Notes under the pieces: generated by a model
Database searches by the model: none
Told to the model about the DNA's origin: nothing
What the model saw: only the letters and a program-made list of their open reading frames with translations
Translations under genes and position numbers: made by a program
Shown here: piece after piece, positions 24,255 to 36,189 of the stretch
Position numbering within the stretch: position 1 is the first letter of the stretch
How the letters are laid out: each line of letters opens with the position of its first letter
Origin: Delphinapterus leucas
Taxonomy: Eukaryota; Chordata; Mammalia; Artiodactyla; Monodontidae
Assembly: GCF_002288925.2 (NCBI RefSeq)
Contig: NW_022098069.1
Coordinates: 72,035,660 to 72,099,659 of the forward strand
Length of the DNA: 64,000 nucleotides
Direction of reading: 5' to 3'

Positions 24255-24882
24255 TGTTCTGATAGTTGGCTTCATGTGTCAACTTGACCATGCCAGTTAT
24301 TTGGTCAAACGTCATACCATGTGTGTCTGTGAGGGTGTTTCGGATGAGATTAACAGTTGAATCAGTAGACAAAGTAAAACAGATTTCCCTCCCTACTGTG
24401 GGTGGTGCTAATTCAGTTAATTGCAAGTCTAAATAGAATAAAAAGATTAAGAGGAAAACTCTTTGGCTTGACTTGTTGAGATGGGACATTGGTCTTTTGC
24501 CCTTGAGTGGAACATATGTCATCAGCTCTCCCAGTTCTCAAGCCCTCAGTCTCAACTGGAAATTACACTATTGGCTTTCCTGGTTCTAAGGCCTACAGAC
24601 TCAGACTGGAACCAGCTCTTCTGGTTCTCAGATTTTTGAACAAAAACTGGAACTTACACCATTGGCTGCCCTTGGGTGTCTAGCTTGCTGACTTCACATC
24701 TTGGGATTTATCAGCCTCCATAGTCATATGATACAATTCCTTACAATAAATATTCCTATCAGCTATCTATCTATCTATCATCTATCTAGTGTGTGTGTGT
24801 GCGTGTGCGTGTGTGTGTGTGTGTGTGTATCATCATATATATCCTATTGGTTTTGTTTCTCTAGGGTACCCTGACCAATATA
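24255..24882 (+). mobile_element. 5' LTR of an ERVL-like provirus
   Basis: It starts tgttctgatagttggcttca and ends ctgaccaatata. AATAAA lies at 24745-24750, followed by simple repeats (TATC and GT, 24762-24828) and then ttttgtttctctagggtacc. It is the same LTR family as 7680-8172, opposite in direction. It is followed directly by a primer-binding-site-like sequence, which fixes its right end. The last bases read ata where aca is usual. Confidence 0.75.
24762..24828. repeat. Compound (TATC)n-(GT)n microsatellite in the LTR
   Basis: A TATC-like tetranucleotide array is followed by an interrupted GT array with two GC steps, just after the LTR AATAAA. The related LTR at 7680-8172 has its AC array in the corresponding place, so the tract probably grew from an LTR-specific seed. 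Confidence 0.9.
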
Positions 24883-26387
24883 GATTTTGGTACTAAGAGT
24901 GGTGCTATAGGAATAGAATTTCAAGGATGAGTTTTTTCCCTTAGTTCTGGGGTTTCTGGAATTGGCTTTAAAATTGGACTCTGATAGTCAATAACAACAT
25001 CTGGCAATAGAGACACAAAATATTACCATCAATGGTCCTAATCAATCACTTATAAGAAGCAAGAAGCTGGATGACTGTGATTATTATACCTTCAAACATT
25101 TTTGAAAAATTAATGAATATAATGAAATTGGCTGCTTGCTCCTAATACCACTGCAAAGTAGGGAAAGAAATGGATGAGTTCATGGCTTCAAAGTCCCAGC
25201 TCAAGTGCCACATAAGTGATATGATAGTTTCTGTATGTGCCCTGAAGGAGACCTTCATCTCCTGTAGCCACAGGGCTGAGATTGCTGGAAATAAAATTGA
25301 GACTCTCATCCTGTGATTGGCTGAATTACAACCCAATTTGAACTTCCAATCTCATAGGGAGTCTACTCTTAATGGGGGGGCATTGACTGGGAAGATGTGA
25401 GATCCTTAAAATTGGAACAAGGACATGTAGGGAGACCCTGATGAATCTAGGGACACTGAGCCCTTCAATTCTGCTGAGTCATTTCTGCCAGTAAAATAGG
25501 CCTCCCAAGACCAGTGAGAGTGGCCTCACCACTCCCATCTGAGATTAACCATGCATTGCCTGAAGAAACTGTAATGGCCTCTCAGGAGGCAGTTGCTGAG
25601 CAAGGCAATGTTGAGTCTCCACAGGAAACACCCCCACTATCCCTCGAGACCTATAATTAATCTCAAGCCCTGGTAGGCCCTAAAGATGACGTAAAAAGTG
25701 TGACTCATCAAAGATGCACTACACTCCAAAAGACCTACTTGAGTTTTCTAATTGAATCAGACAGAAATATGGGAAACATGTGTGAGAATGGATATTAAAA
25801 ATGTGGGATGATGGTGGGAGAAAAACAAAATTGAATAAGGTTGAGTTTACCGATACAGGTTCAATAAGCAGACAGTCTGCATTTAATGTTGCAGCTCAGG
25901 AGGGAGAAAGGACTCTAAATGGTTGGTTGGTTGGTTGGTTAGAATATGACCAAAAAGTGGCCCAACAAAAGTGAGCAAGTTGGAAATACCAGACCTATCT
26001 TGATTTAATGTAGAGGAAGGAATTCAGTGGCTCAGGGAAATAGAAATATTAAAGTAGGTTTATCATTTAAGACTTACTCACCCACACTGGAAGGGTCTAG
26101 TAGATTTGACTTTCACTAATACTGTGAAAAAAAAACATTTGTGAGAGGAATTCCAGAATCCTTGAAGAGCTCTTTGATTACTCCTCTCTGTAGGTGAGAC
26201 CTCACAGTGTGAACTACAGTCAGTGAATTGGGAAACCTAAATGAAATGGAAGTAATTGGACCTAGGGGTCCAAGAGGAACCAAGTGGCAGGGGCCAAGTG
26301 GCAGCACTCAACCACTAAAGACAAAGTGGGCATGTAATAGACAGCAGAGTCAAAGCATCAATATGAAAAGTCTGAAGGGCTGAAGGG
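24883..26387 (+). pseudogene. Decayed ERVL-like provirus interior, 5' part
   Basis: Five bases after the LTR, tggtactaagagtggtg at 24888-24904 resembles the complement of a tRNA-Leu 3' end, the primer site of ERVL/MaLR elements. About 1.5 kb of interior follows, where gag would be expected. It has stops in every frame and I recognise no intact gag domain. A (GGTT)5 run lies at 25921-25941. The interior is cut at about 26387 by an L1 insertion and continues at 27391. It cannot make protein. Confidence 0.6.
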
Positions 26388-27390
26388 CATAATTTCCAAA
26401 ATATACAAGTAGATAATACAACTCAACAACAAAAAAACAAATAACCCAACTGAAAAATGGGTAGAAGACCTAAATAGACATTTCTCCAAAGAGCACATAC
26501 AGATGGCCAATGGGCACATGAAAAGATGCTCAATATCACTAATTATTAGAGAAATGCAAATCAAAACTACAATGAGGTACCACCTCACATGGGTCAGAAT
26601 GGTCATCATTAAAAAATCTACAATAACCAGTGCTGGAGAGGGTGTGGAGAAAAGGGAACCTGCCTATACTGTTGGTGGGAATGTAAATTGGAGCAGCCAC
26701 TATGGAGAACAGCACAGAGGTTCCTCAAAAAACTAAAAATAGAGTTGCCATATGATCCAGCAATCCCACTTCTAAGCATATATCCAGACAAAATGATAAT
26801 TCAAAAAGATACATGCACCCCTATGTTCATACCAGCACTATTCACAATAGCCAAGACAAGGGAACAACCTAAATGTCCAGTGACAGATGAATGGATAAAG
26901 AAGATGTAGTATATGTATATACATTGGAATACTACTCAGCCATAAAAAGGAATGAAATAATGCCATTTGCAGCAACATGGATATAACTAGAGATTATCAT
27001 ACTAAGTGAACTAAGTCAGAGAGAGAAAAACAAATGCCATATGATATCACTTATATGTGGAATCTAAAATATGACACAAATGAACTGATCTACAAAACAG
27101 AAACAGACTCATGGACATAGAGAATAGACTTGTAGTTGCCAAGGGGAGGGGAGTGATGGATTGGGAGTTTGGGATTAGCAGATGCAAACTATTATACAGA
27201 GAATGGATAAAAAACAAGGTCCTACTGTATAGCATATGGAACCATATTCAATATCCTGTGATAAACCATAATGGAAAAGAATATGAAAAAGAATGTGTAT
27301 ATACATAATATATATATATATGTGTGTGTGTGTATAATTGAATCACTTTGCTGTACAACAGAAATTATTGCAACATTATAAATAAATTGC
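26388..27390 (+). mobile_element. L1 3' end, 5'-truncated, inserted in the provirus
   Basis: This is ORF2 C-terminal sequence followed by a 3' UTR of the kind seen in ruminants and whales (aattgaatcactttgctgta at about 27337). The ORF2 part reads through two frames: an open piece from 26503 and a second from 26688-26909, joined by what looks like a single-base deletion near 26630. It then meets a TAG where tryptophan is expected. A TA/TG dinucleotide patch lies at 27308-27334. No clean poly-A or target duplication is seen at the right end. Confidence 0.85.
26503..26909 (+). pseudogene. L1 ORF2 C-terminal remnant (frameshifted)
   Basis: Residues of the cysteine-rich ORF2 C-terminal region are readable (KREMQIK-like, then YDPAIPLL and TDEWIKKM) across one frameshift at about 26630. 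In the correct frame the zinc-knuckle-like cysteines are still present between 26630 and 26700. The endonuclease and reverse-transcriptase domains are absent, since the copy is 5'-truncated. Confidence 0.8.
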
Positions 27391-28078
27391 CTTTCAGCTC
27401 CCCAAGATATCACACTGACACATTACATTGATGGCACTATGCTAGCTGAACCTAGAGAGCAAATAGCAGCAACTACTCTAGACTTATTGGTAAGACATTT
27501 GCACATGAGAGAGTGGGAAATAAATCTGACAAAAGTTCAGGGGTCTTCTACCTCAGCTAAATGTCTAGGGGCCCACTAGTGCGGGACATGTTGAGATATA
27601 CCTTCTAATGTGAAGGACAAGTTTTTGCATCTGGCCTCTCCTAACAACAACAACAACAAAAAGTCACAACAACTAACAGGGCTGCTTTGGATTTTGAGGC
27701 AACGTACTCCTCATTTGGGTGCGTTACTCTGGCACATTTACTTAGTGAAGCTAAAAGCTGCTAGTTTTGAGTGGGACCCAGAACAAGAGAAGGCTCTGTA
27801 CCAGGTCCAGGTTGCTGGGCAAGCTGCTCTGCCACTTATGCCATATGACCAGCAGATCCAGTGGTGCTTGAAGGGTAACTGGCAGATAGGGCTGCTGTCC
27901 GGAGCCTTTGGCAGGCCCCTTTAGGTAGGTTAATCAGAGTTCAGGCCCTTAGGATTTTGAAACAAAACCCTGTCATCCTCTGCTGATAACTGTTCTCCTT
28001 TCAAGAAAGAGTTCTTGGTCTGCTACTGGGCCTTAACAGAGACTAAAAAGCTAACCACAGGCCAAACTGTATCAGTAC
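27391..28078 (+). pseudogene. Endogenous retrovirus pol remnant (reverse transcriptase and downstream)
   Basis: From about 27400 one frame reads into a reverse-transcriptase palm motif at 27424-27435, where the usual YxDD box is Y-I-D-G, so the second catalytic aspartate is lost. The frame closes at a TAG near 27571. A second open piece at 27610-27924 (104 codons) continues pol-like sequence in the thumb/connection region, interrupted by an AAC-repeat expansion at 27643-27659. Further pol-like words reach about 28060. Integrase and env are not visible. It is dead: stops, frameshifts and a changed catalytic residue. Confidence 0.75.
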
Positions 28079-28117
28079 AATTTGGTTTTATTTCTCTGGA
28101 GAACCCTGACCAACACA
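28079..28117 (+). mobile_element. 3' LTR remnant (last ~40 bp)
   Basis: The sequence ttctctggagaaccctgacc, then aacaca, matches the end of the 5' LTR at 24842-24882. The rest of the 3' LTR and the end of pol and env are missing, so a deletion joined pol to the LTR tip. Confidence 0.65.
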
Positions 28118-28119
28118 CG

Positions 28120-28600
28120 TGTCCACAATAAGATTTGTATTCCAATATTCAAAGCAACATTATTTAAACTAGCCAAAAATTGGAAGCAGTCAACCAGTGG
28201 ATTAATAAACCAATAGTGGTATATCAATACAGTAAGATACTACTTAGCAATTGAAAGAAGTGAATGGTGAATACATGTGACAATCCTGATGAATCTCAAA
28301 AGTATTTTGTTCAGGGAAAGAGGCCAGACATAAAAGCTTATGTACTATGTGATTCCATTTATATGACATTCTGGAAAATGCAAGACTATAGGAAGAAATC
28401 AGTTCAGTGGTTGTCATAGGCTATGATTCGGGGAATGGACTGACTACAGGGAAGTATGGTAGAACTTTTTGGAATGATAAAAATGTTCTATATCTTGACT
28501 GTGGAGGTGGTTATATAACTTTTTAACTTTCTCAAAATTCTTTGAATCATACACTTAAATTGGTAAATTTCACCTCAAGGTGAGTTTAAACATAAAAAGA
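28120..28600 (+). mobile_element. Old L1 3'-end fragment, sense
   Basis: The blocks agatttgtattccaatattc, aaactagccaaaaattggaa, tgattccatttatatgacat and aacttttt..tcttgactgtgg follow the 3' end of old L1M elements. The first 90 bp repeat the ORF2 region already present at 23630-23710, so this is a separate L1 copy from the one at 22300-23720. Confidence 0.75.
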
Positions 28601-30361
28601 AATTGAACTTTAGTCTCCAGATTTCACATAGAAGAGAACAAGCAAAGACTCCAGTGTAAACTAGCCATTAAAGATTTTTTAAATTAAATTGTTAGGGACT
28701 TTTAACAATATCCTCTAAAAATTTCAGTAATAGCAATTCACCAAAAAATCTTTTCCATTTATCTGTAGCTACATTTTCATCATTTTAAAGAATAGTATTT
28801 AAAAGTGAAAACAGATCTCTTTCTGAGTAAATTACCAAAAATGACTTTAAAAATCTAAGTAAGAGATGATCATTGTATGAAGTGAAATTGCTTCAGTCTG
28901 GTGCTCACTCAGAGCAGGTAACGTCAAATCTTATGAACTCCAGCTTCCTAACAAAAGTCAAATTTTGCAGTGTGGGTGGAGTCAGTCTACAGGGGAAAAA
29001 AAAGATTATTTGGTATGTACTTTGGCAAGATGTAGGTAGCATTCTAGAATAACACTATCTATAAAACTAGTTGGCAGCATTTATAAGAAAAAAGTTTGCC
29101 ATTTAAAATTGTTATACATTTCTTTTAAAAATGCCTATAACAGAATGTAATATAGCTTGTCTTTCAGAAATTGCCCAACAGATGCTTTCTATCTATATTT
29201 TGTTCAAATACAATACTTCATTCATTCTTAATTAAATGTTTATATGGCTCAAATTTAGGTTAAGTTGAAATTATGTGTTTTATTTGAATTCTGAGAGCAG
29301 GCAATGCCCTGTACCACCATGGCAAAATGTAAAAGGCAAATTATTGCAAAATATTTTCTAGTGAAATAAACCTTTGTGCTCTGCACAGAACATTTTATTA
29401 GCACTTATTAATACTATGCTTAGCAATTAAATTCTATATTTTTGTGAGCATTATAAAAGCTATAATGATTATTTTAAACCTGTCCTCAACAAAAGGTTAC
29501 ATTTATATGTAATTGTGGACACTTAAACAATGAAAGTTCTAGAACATTAGACAAAATTTCTATACCATGACACAGACTCATTCTGAATTTTCAAAACTTT
29601 TAACTCAGAAGGAATTATTTGGGGAAATTTATGAATAGTCATTTTTTAAAAGTTTCATGGCAATGTAATTATACGGAACTCTTATAAATAGCTTTCCTGA
29701 GAATTTGAGATGAGTTTGAGGGGAGGGGGAAATAAAAACAAATAGTGGACATAGCCATGAGGTTCCCCATATTAAATCTGGTTAGGAAATTTAGTTTCTT
29801 AAGTGGACCCTCAGAGTTTGTCCAGACATGCATACAGTACTTCCATTCTAGTAACTGTTTTTGGAAGATATTTTTGTACACCTTGCTGAGTCACCAATGT
29901 ATGCAGTGGTGTTTCAAGGTAAGGAAATATATGGCGAGTATTTTAACCATCTTCTTGTCAGAATTTGAAATGGGTTTTCTTTTCTGAGAAAAGAATAAAC
30001 AAAACATGGAGAAATATAAGAATGTCAAAGATCAGTGCCATAGGGGTGTGATTGTGTGTGGCATGTTCAATCCCACAGCTCAGAAAAGCAATGGGTTTAG
30101 CATATATCGCCCTATTAGGAAGAGCACTCTTCTTCATTAACATTCACTGACATTGTTATGTATTTACTTTTATGTGATAAGATCTGTTATTGCAGTCTTT
30201 ACTGAATATTACTATAACTATCTGAAACAAATCATATTTAGAAAATATGTATGTCTTGATCTTTACATTCTAATGATTGGATGGACACATTTATGACTGA
30301 TTAGAAGCAGGGAAACCAATCTACTCCCTCTCATTCTCCCTCTCTCTTTCTCATATATATA

Positions 30362-30382
30362 TGTGTGTGTGTGTGTGTGTGT
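30362..30382. repeat. (TG)n microsatellite
   Basis: About ten TG units follow a CATATATA patch. Confidence 0.95.
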
Positions 30383-31270
30383 ATTCTATAGAAACATACA
30401 AGCAAATAAGTTACATGTAGTGGGAGATTTTTAACGAAAGAAGGAAGGTCCCCAATCTAAAGGTGTTTTAAAGGGCAAAATTCTCAGAGATCTGTGGGGC
30501 AAGAGTGAGCTGCACATACTGCTGAAATGGTGAAGCATAATACAACTCACAAGATCAGAAGGACTTTATGCTAAAGTTAATCTGGGTGATAAGCTGCAGC
30601 AAACATCACTTGAAGAATTTACAACGAACGAACAAAAACGATGAAAGTAGAATGATTACTGCTTTGATAGAAGGTCAAAATGAAATCATATTTCATTTGG
30701 CAATTACTCTCATATAATGAATCTTCAGACTCTTTGTAGATAATTTTGAGTCTGTCTTTCAAAACAAACTAAAAATAAGTCAGTAAACAAAATGCTATGT
30801 TGTTTATTATTATCAGCTAAAAATAGAAGTGTATAAAACTTACTTCCAAAAATATTGCTTCTTAAATTGATGTTTTGGTTGAAAATTTTCAGAGTAAAAA
30901 GGACCAGGTGCTTATGCGATAATGTTTCTACTTATTATGAACAAGAAAAAGAGAGAACCTTTGGGTAGTGGTTTAGAGTGAGAGGTTGACTGGAGAGAAA
31001 CTATACCTTAAGAAATGTTAAACTTTTGTTAGTAGCCCCAGATACTTTTCAAATATAATTTAACCATTGTTTTTTCCCAATGTGATGGCAGAAAAAAATA
31101 TTCCCTCAGCCATTCTTCTTATTTCTTTAATATTGGACCTTCTGTAGTATTATGGTGGGAGCTTCTTAGCTGTTTATAAATACTCCAAATTATTTTTCTA
31201 ACTAATTTTTTTCCCTAAAATAATTTTTCCTTTAAAAAACATGGGATTTATTGTTGCTAGTTTGTTTTTT

Positions 31271-31290
31271 TTCTTCTTCTTCTTCTTCTC
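31271..31290. repeat. (CTT)n microsatellite
   Basis: About six CTT units sit in a longer T-rich stretch (31261-31290). Confidence 0.95.
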
Positions 31291-31769
31291 CGGACTAATG
31301 CAAAAGAAAAGGGAAATTAGAATAATCCAAATATCCTCTAATTAGAGATTAGAAAAGTTTTTCTTCAAGATTGTATGCATTTTCCTTATGGGCTTCTTTT
31401 AATGTCAGCATTTTTTGATTTATTTTTCTTAATGTGAACCTTTAATCAAAAAAAAATCCATCCCAACTTAAAAAATAGACAATATGTAATTTAGAATTAT
31501 TTTAAATTGTCCACTTAAAATTACTTGGACTTCCCATGGATTTTATCGGTGAAAGAAAAATAAAACATATATCCAAAAGAAATTGCCAGAAAAAAATGCA
31601 GAAAAATTGACCAGGTCCTGGGATTACTAGAAGGTAACATTTGGGGAAATAATGGTTTCCAGACAGAAGAGTAGCCTACTACCATTTCAGAAAGAGGAAG
31701 GAAAGAAAAAATATTTGTAGTATATGGCTGAATGCATAAACATATCAAGAATTGTATCATGTTGGATGT

Positions 31770-32235
31770 TGTTCTGGTTAGTTATGGTCATACAGCAAAC
31801 ACATGACTCCAAAATTTAGAGACTTAAAACAATGAAAATCATTTTGGTTTTGCTCATGGTTTCTGCAGGAAGAGCTTGGCTGAGTTCTCTGGCTCCGGGT
31901 CTCTCACATGGTAGCATCCAGATGGGGTCTGAAGTTGGGACAGTGGAGGGGGATGTGGAGGACCTGGAGTCTGTGCAGGCCCCTCTTTCCCTTCCTCTCG
32001 TCTCAGGGCTTCTCCATGCAGTCTCTCTGTGGGGGCTGGTTTGGACTTTTTCACATTTTAGCCCACTGGGCCATCAGACTCCTCACGTGGCAACTAAGGG
32101 CTCCAGTGCGAGTATGCTGGTAAACAACGTGACAGCTGTGTGGCCTTTTATGACCTGTCCTGAGAAGACAACTAGCATCTTTCCCACTGTACTCCAGTGG
32201 TGGAAATAGTCACAAAAGCCTGCCTAGTTCTGAGT
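31770..32235 (-). mobile_element. Old LTR-type repeat, MaLR-like, antisense
   Basis: The plus strand runs tggttagttatggtcataca, agagacttaaaacaatgaaa, ttggctgagttctctggctc, cgggtctctcacatgg, then ccttttatgacctgtcctga. This is the antisense order of a common old mammalian LTR that I cannot name with confidence. It is GC-richer than its flanks. Three open frames of 66-125 codons lie wholly inside it and are not genes. Confidence 0.5.
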
Positions 32236-35200
32236 GTCACCCTAACACTGTAAGAAGAGCAAGTGGGATGGCAGATATCATTGAGGTTCTCTTGGGAAAA
32301 TACAACTTTATTAAAAATTTATTTTGTTTTATTAATACTGATGTCAATTAATAAAATATTTTACTTGGATCTAAAAGTAATCAAAGAAGTAAAGAAAAAC
32401 TAATCTAAGTAGAAGAAAATATATGTCAAAGAACCACAAACATATCATAATAGACTTTATATTTAAAAAAGTCAAGAATACAAAGAGACTTCCTGGGCAG
32501 TACGCTAGGTCAGCATGCCTTGACTAGTAGCTTCATATTTTCATTTGATGTTCTTCCTTCAACAATTATGTTAACTATTGACTGCTGCAGAAACTGTATA
32601 TTATAGCCACAGGACAACTTTTACACACATCTTTGTTCAGCCCTCACTGCTTCCTTATAAAGTAAGGTTTTCCATGTTTATAAAATAAGAAAAAGGGGGG
32701 TCAGGCAATTCCTTTTTCCTGTAAAGAAACAGAATGCCTCAGTCTAGAGCTTCTGGTAAACAACAATATCTATATAAACGTTTATATTACTATCCTTTTC
32801 ATGATATTTATTTTTTGCCGTATTAGTGGAGAGTGATATTAGTCTTCTATGTTCTAATAAAGTGTACATTAAAATCTTTAGGCCTCAAACAAGTCAACTA
32901 AAAGGAAGATAGTAAATAAATGATAGCTAATGTGGTAGGTATGCGTGCGAAACATGTGAAGAAGCAGTAGCCTGACTGAAGTTCAGGATACCCTGCTGCC
33001 TTACACACAGGGTGAGGGGAAAAATAACTATTAGAAAAAAGTCTTAAAGCATTTCCAAACATGCCCATTTTTGGTCAAATCACATTTTATACTTTTACTT
33101 AGCCCTCTATCCTAAGATGTTGCACACTTATCATTAAGCGTTTCCCACTGTCTTCCCTCTTTAGCAATGGCAAATGCAACATCTACCCTGCAACCAGGAG
33201 ACAGATGGATGGAACCTTCTTAGACGTCTATAATCACAGTGAATAGTGGTCTCCAGAAGGACTGCCAGGAAATAGAGAGGTCAAGTACCATGCTTACACT
33301 TCTCTCATTTGGCAAGCTCCCAAAAGCCAGAGACCATCACCAATTTAGCAGTCATAGAATTGAGATAAAAATGAGGAAAAAAAGGAGGGGAAAAAAAGAA
33401 AAACTGTGGATTGTTCCTAGGATGATTCCTATTTTATAAAACGATATTAGTAGTAATGATACATTTAAAGCAACAAATAAATAATTCCTATCACCTTCTT
33501 GCCAAGGAGCCAGTTGGCTTGAAAAAGAGTTGGCTCTCCCTTTGTATAATAATTACATTCACTTTTACTTTCAGAAGAAAATTGCTTATTATATTAGTTT
33601 TAGGAATTATCAAGGATTATAGTATTACAGGTCTTAAATCATATTTATTTTAAGGATGATTGACATACACATTAGTTTTCATTGTAAAGAGGTTAATTGA
33701 AATAATCTCTGAAACCTACAAAAGTGAACACCACTTTTGGGTGTTTGCACCATAGAATGACCCAAGCTTTCACAATCACCACGACTATATAGATGATACA
33801 CCTTTCTCTGAGCTCCTCATATTTAGAATATGGAAAGCTGGAAATTACCTGATTGAAATCAAAGTCAGATTGAGGTCTTAATGAAATTTTTTTGTCATGT
33901 TACAAAGTTAAACATTGGGTCTTAAATTTGATGTAAATTATTCCAATTCTTCTTTTAAAAAAGAAGAATAATGACAAAACACCTAAGTTTTAGAAAAATG
34001 TGAATTACCAACTTCTCAGTGTAGCAAAAAATTATTTTAAGGAAATTTATGGATAATTCTAAGTAAAAGTTTTTGAGTTCACATTGAGCATATTTATACC
34101 TACCACACCTCATCCCCATAACAGAAAACACATGAGATGTCAAAACATCTAAAGTAAAAGGAATTTAAATAGTCTAAAAATATGTATGTGCAAGATATAC
34201 TGCACACATTTCACATGGAGCATTTATAGACTATCCTCCCACTGTACATCCCAAAATGTTTATAGGTTATCACCGTAAGAGAGTCTTTAATATACAGTAC
34301 ATAGGTGGTCAATAAATTATTTTCCTAAGCTTTGTGAATTACTTTAAAAAAATCCACCATGAAAGACCAGATGGCTCAACAGATTGGCAATTTATGAGCT
34401 AACTTTAATCTCTCACTGGACAAAATGACTAAAGGTCATTGTCATCTGCCATCTGCCATGTGGCATGTGAACAATGAAGTGGTGGGCTTAGTCTTGTTAC
34501 CTCTTGTTACCATAGACAGGTGCCTATACCATAGAAAAGATGAGCCTCATTCCAAATGGAAATAATTTATTTACATCTTCAAAGAAAGACCTTTGCTAAA
34601 TGTTGAAAGCTGAGTTTCCTGACTAGAGCTGAAAAATATCTCCAGGTTAAATTTAATAGAAAGTGAGAGACTAATAAAATTGATTTCTAAGCTTTCTATT
34701 TCAAAAGAGGCTACCTATCTCCCCACATATTTTCATGACATTGAGTCATATCTTCAGAATTAGAAGTTATTATTCACCTTTAGAACTTTTAACTTTGTAA
34801 AACATTTTGCAAAATAATTGTGTATAGACACTAGATTTATACTTAAAAACATTAAGTATCAATAATATGCATGGCATAAAATATACTATTTTAAAATTAA
34901 ATTTTTTATTTCTAAATATACATGTATATAAGTAATTGAGATTTTTAACTATATATGATAAGAAGAGAGAAGAAAGAATGCATGTTTTGGAAAGAATGAG
35001 TGAGTGTGAGAAAAAAAGAGGGAGAGAGACTTGGCAGAAAAAACTTTATAAGCATAATCTTGCAGCTAAATACAGCCAAACTTGAAAAACCCAAATATTT
35101 AAATATATTTACCAACATATGACTTTTTATGCTATAGTTAAAAACAATAACCCTAAATATCAATTATTGGAAAAAGTCTGGCTAATGTTTAAAAAAACGT

Positions 35201-36155
35201 TGAGTAGAAAATTCGTGGTTAGGATTTGTTTCTTTGTCTGTTATTCATTTTTCCTTGAACACAGAGTGATTAAAATTTGCATGCATTGAGGCATCTTTGC
35301 TCCATTAACATCTTGCCAAAAGCGGGGTTCTGGTGATTCTGGAGAAGATATTAGGGGAGGCAGAGTCACCATACTTAAATAACTTTGAACCACAGAGTTT
35401 GGAAATTACTCACTTTTAATCTTTCTGATTAAATAATGGGGAAACTCTAGTATCCCTCTAAGCACATGCTAATCCCCTTAACAGAGCAAACAGTAGGGCA
35501 CAGAGTTATGATGTTGAGAAAGCAAATGAATACAGCAAAAATTTCATGAGATTGTGGTATTTTTATTTTATTTTTATTTATTTCCACAGCTATTTTTAAT
35601 TAATCATACCTCTTACAGATTTTTCATTTACTCTTATGGTATAATATTTTTGTCAAAACTGTTTAAATTGTTAAATATACTCAGTTTAAAGTCAAGTAGT
35701 GCTCCTCGGATATGGGAAAAGTCAATAAGGAGATAGTACAATGTTTTAAGTTTACGTAGATAGCATACTAATTTGTTTTGTTATGTACTTACAAAATATA
35801 TTTGCATTATTTCATAATTCAAACAATGTGCAATCACAGATTTTAATAAATATATTTTAAATTATGTCATCCTTTGCCAGTTTTCAAAATATATAGCCTT
35901 TTATTCCCCTTCAGCTCTAACCTCATTTTCTAGGTCAACAGACTCTATTTTAATCTCAGGCAGGTGATCCGTTAGGTATTCTAGACTGATTTTGAGATCT
36001 CTGTAACTAGTCCGTTGCTACTTTTCCACTATTATCCTGCTAATCTAGTCTGATAAATTAATGTTTAACTTGTTCCTGCAACCTTAATACTTAACTTTTG
36101 CTAAGAATTAGCAATAACTTTTGCTTTTCCTGTTAGGAAGGGTAACAGTTTCCTT

Positions 36156-36189
36156 ATTGTAATTATTAATCACAATTATTAATTACAAT
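36156..36189. repeat. AT-rich inverted repeat
   Basis: The arms attgtaattattaa (36156-36169) and ttattaattacaat (36176-36189) are complementary except for two positions, around a 6-nt centre. Confidence 0.7.

Larger units (their letters stand above)
28601..31769. other. Unique DNA, no gene seen
   Basis: Short chance frames only (up to 80 codons). Microsatellites are listed separately. Nothing else is recognised. Confidence 0.55.

Noticed and set aside
24121..24522. Overlapping frames on both strands as genes
   Set aside because: They lie across the junction of two LTRs and reflect repeat sequence.
27610..27924. 104-codon frame as a possible domesticated retroviral gene
   Set aside because: Only a piece of pol, with stops before and after, an AAC expansion near its start and a changed YxDD box upstream; no promoter or conserved start.
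31832..32209. 125-codon frame with a signal-peptide-like start
   Set aside because: It lies entirely inside an old LTR-type repeat that is recognisable on the nucleotide level; frames on both strands are open there by composition.
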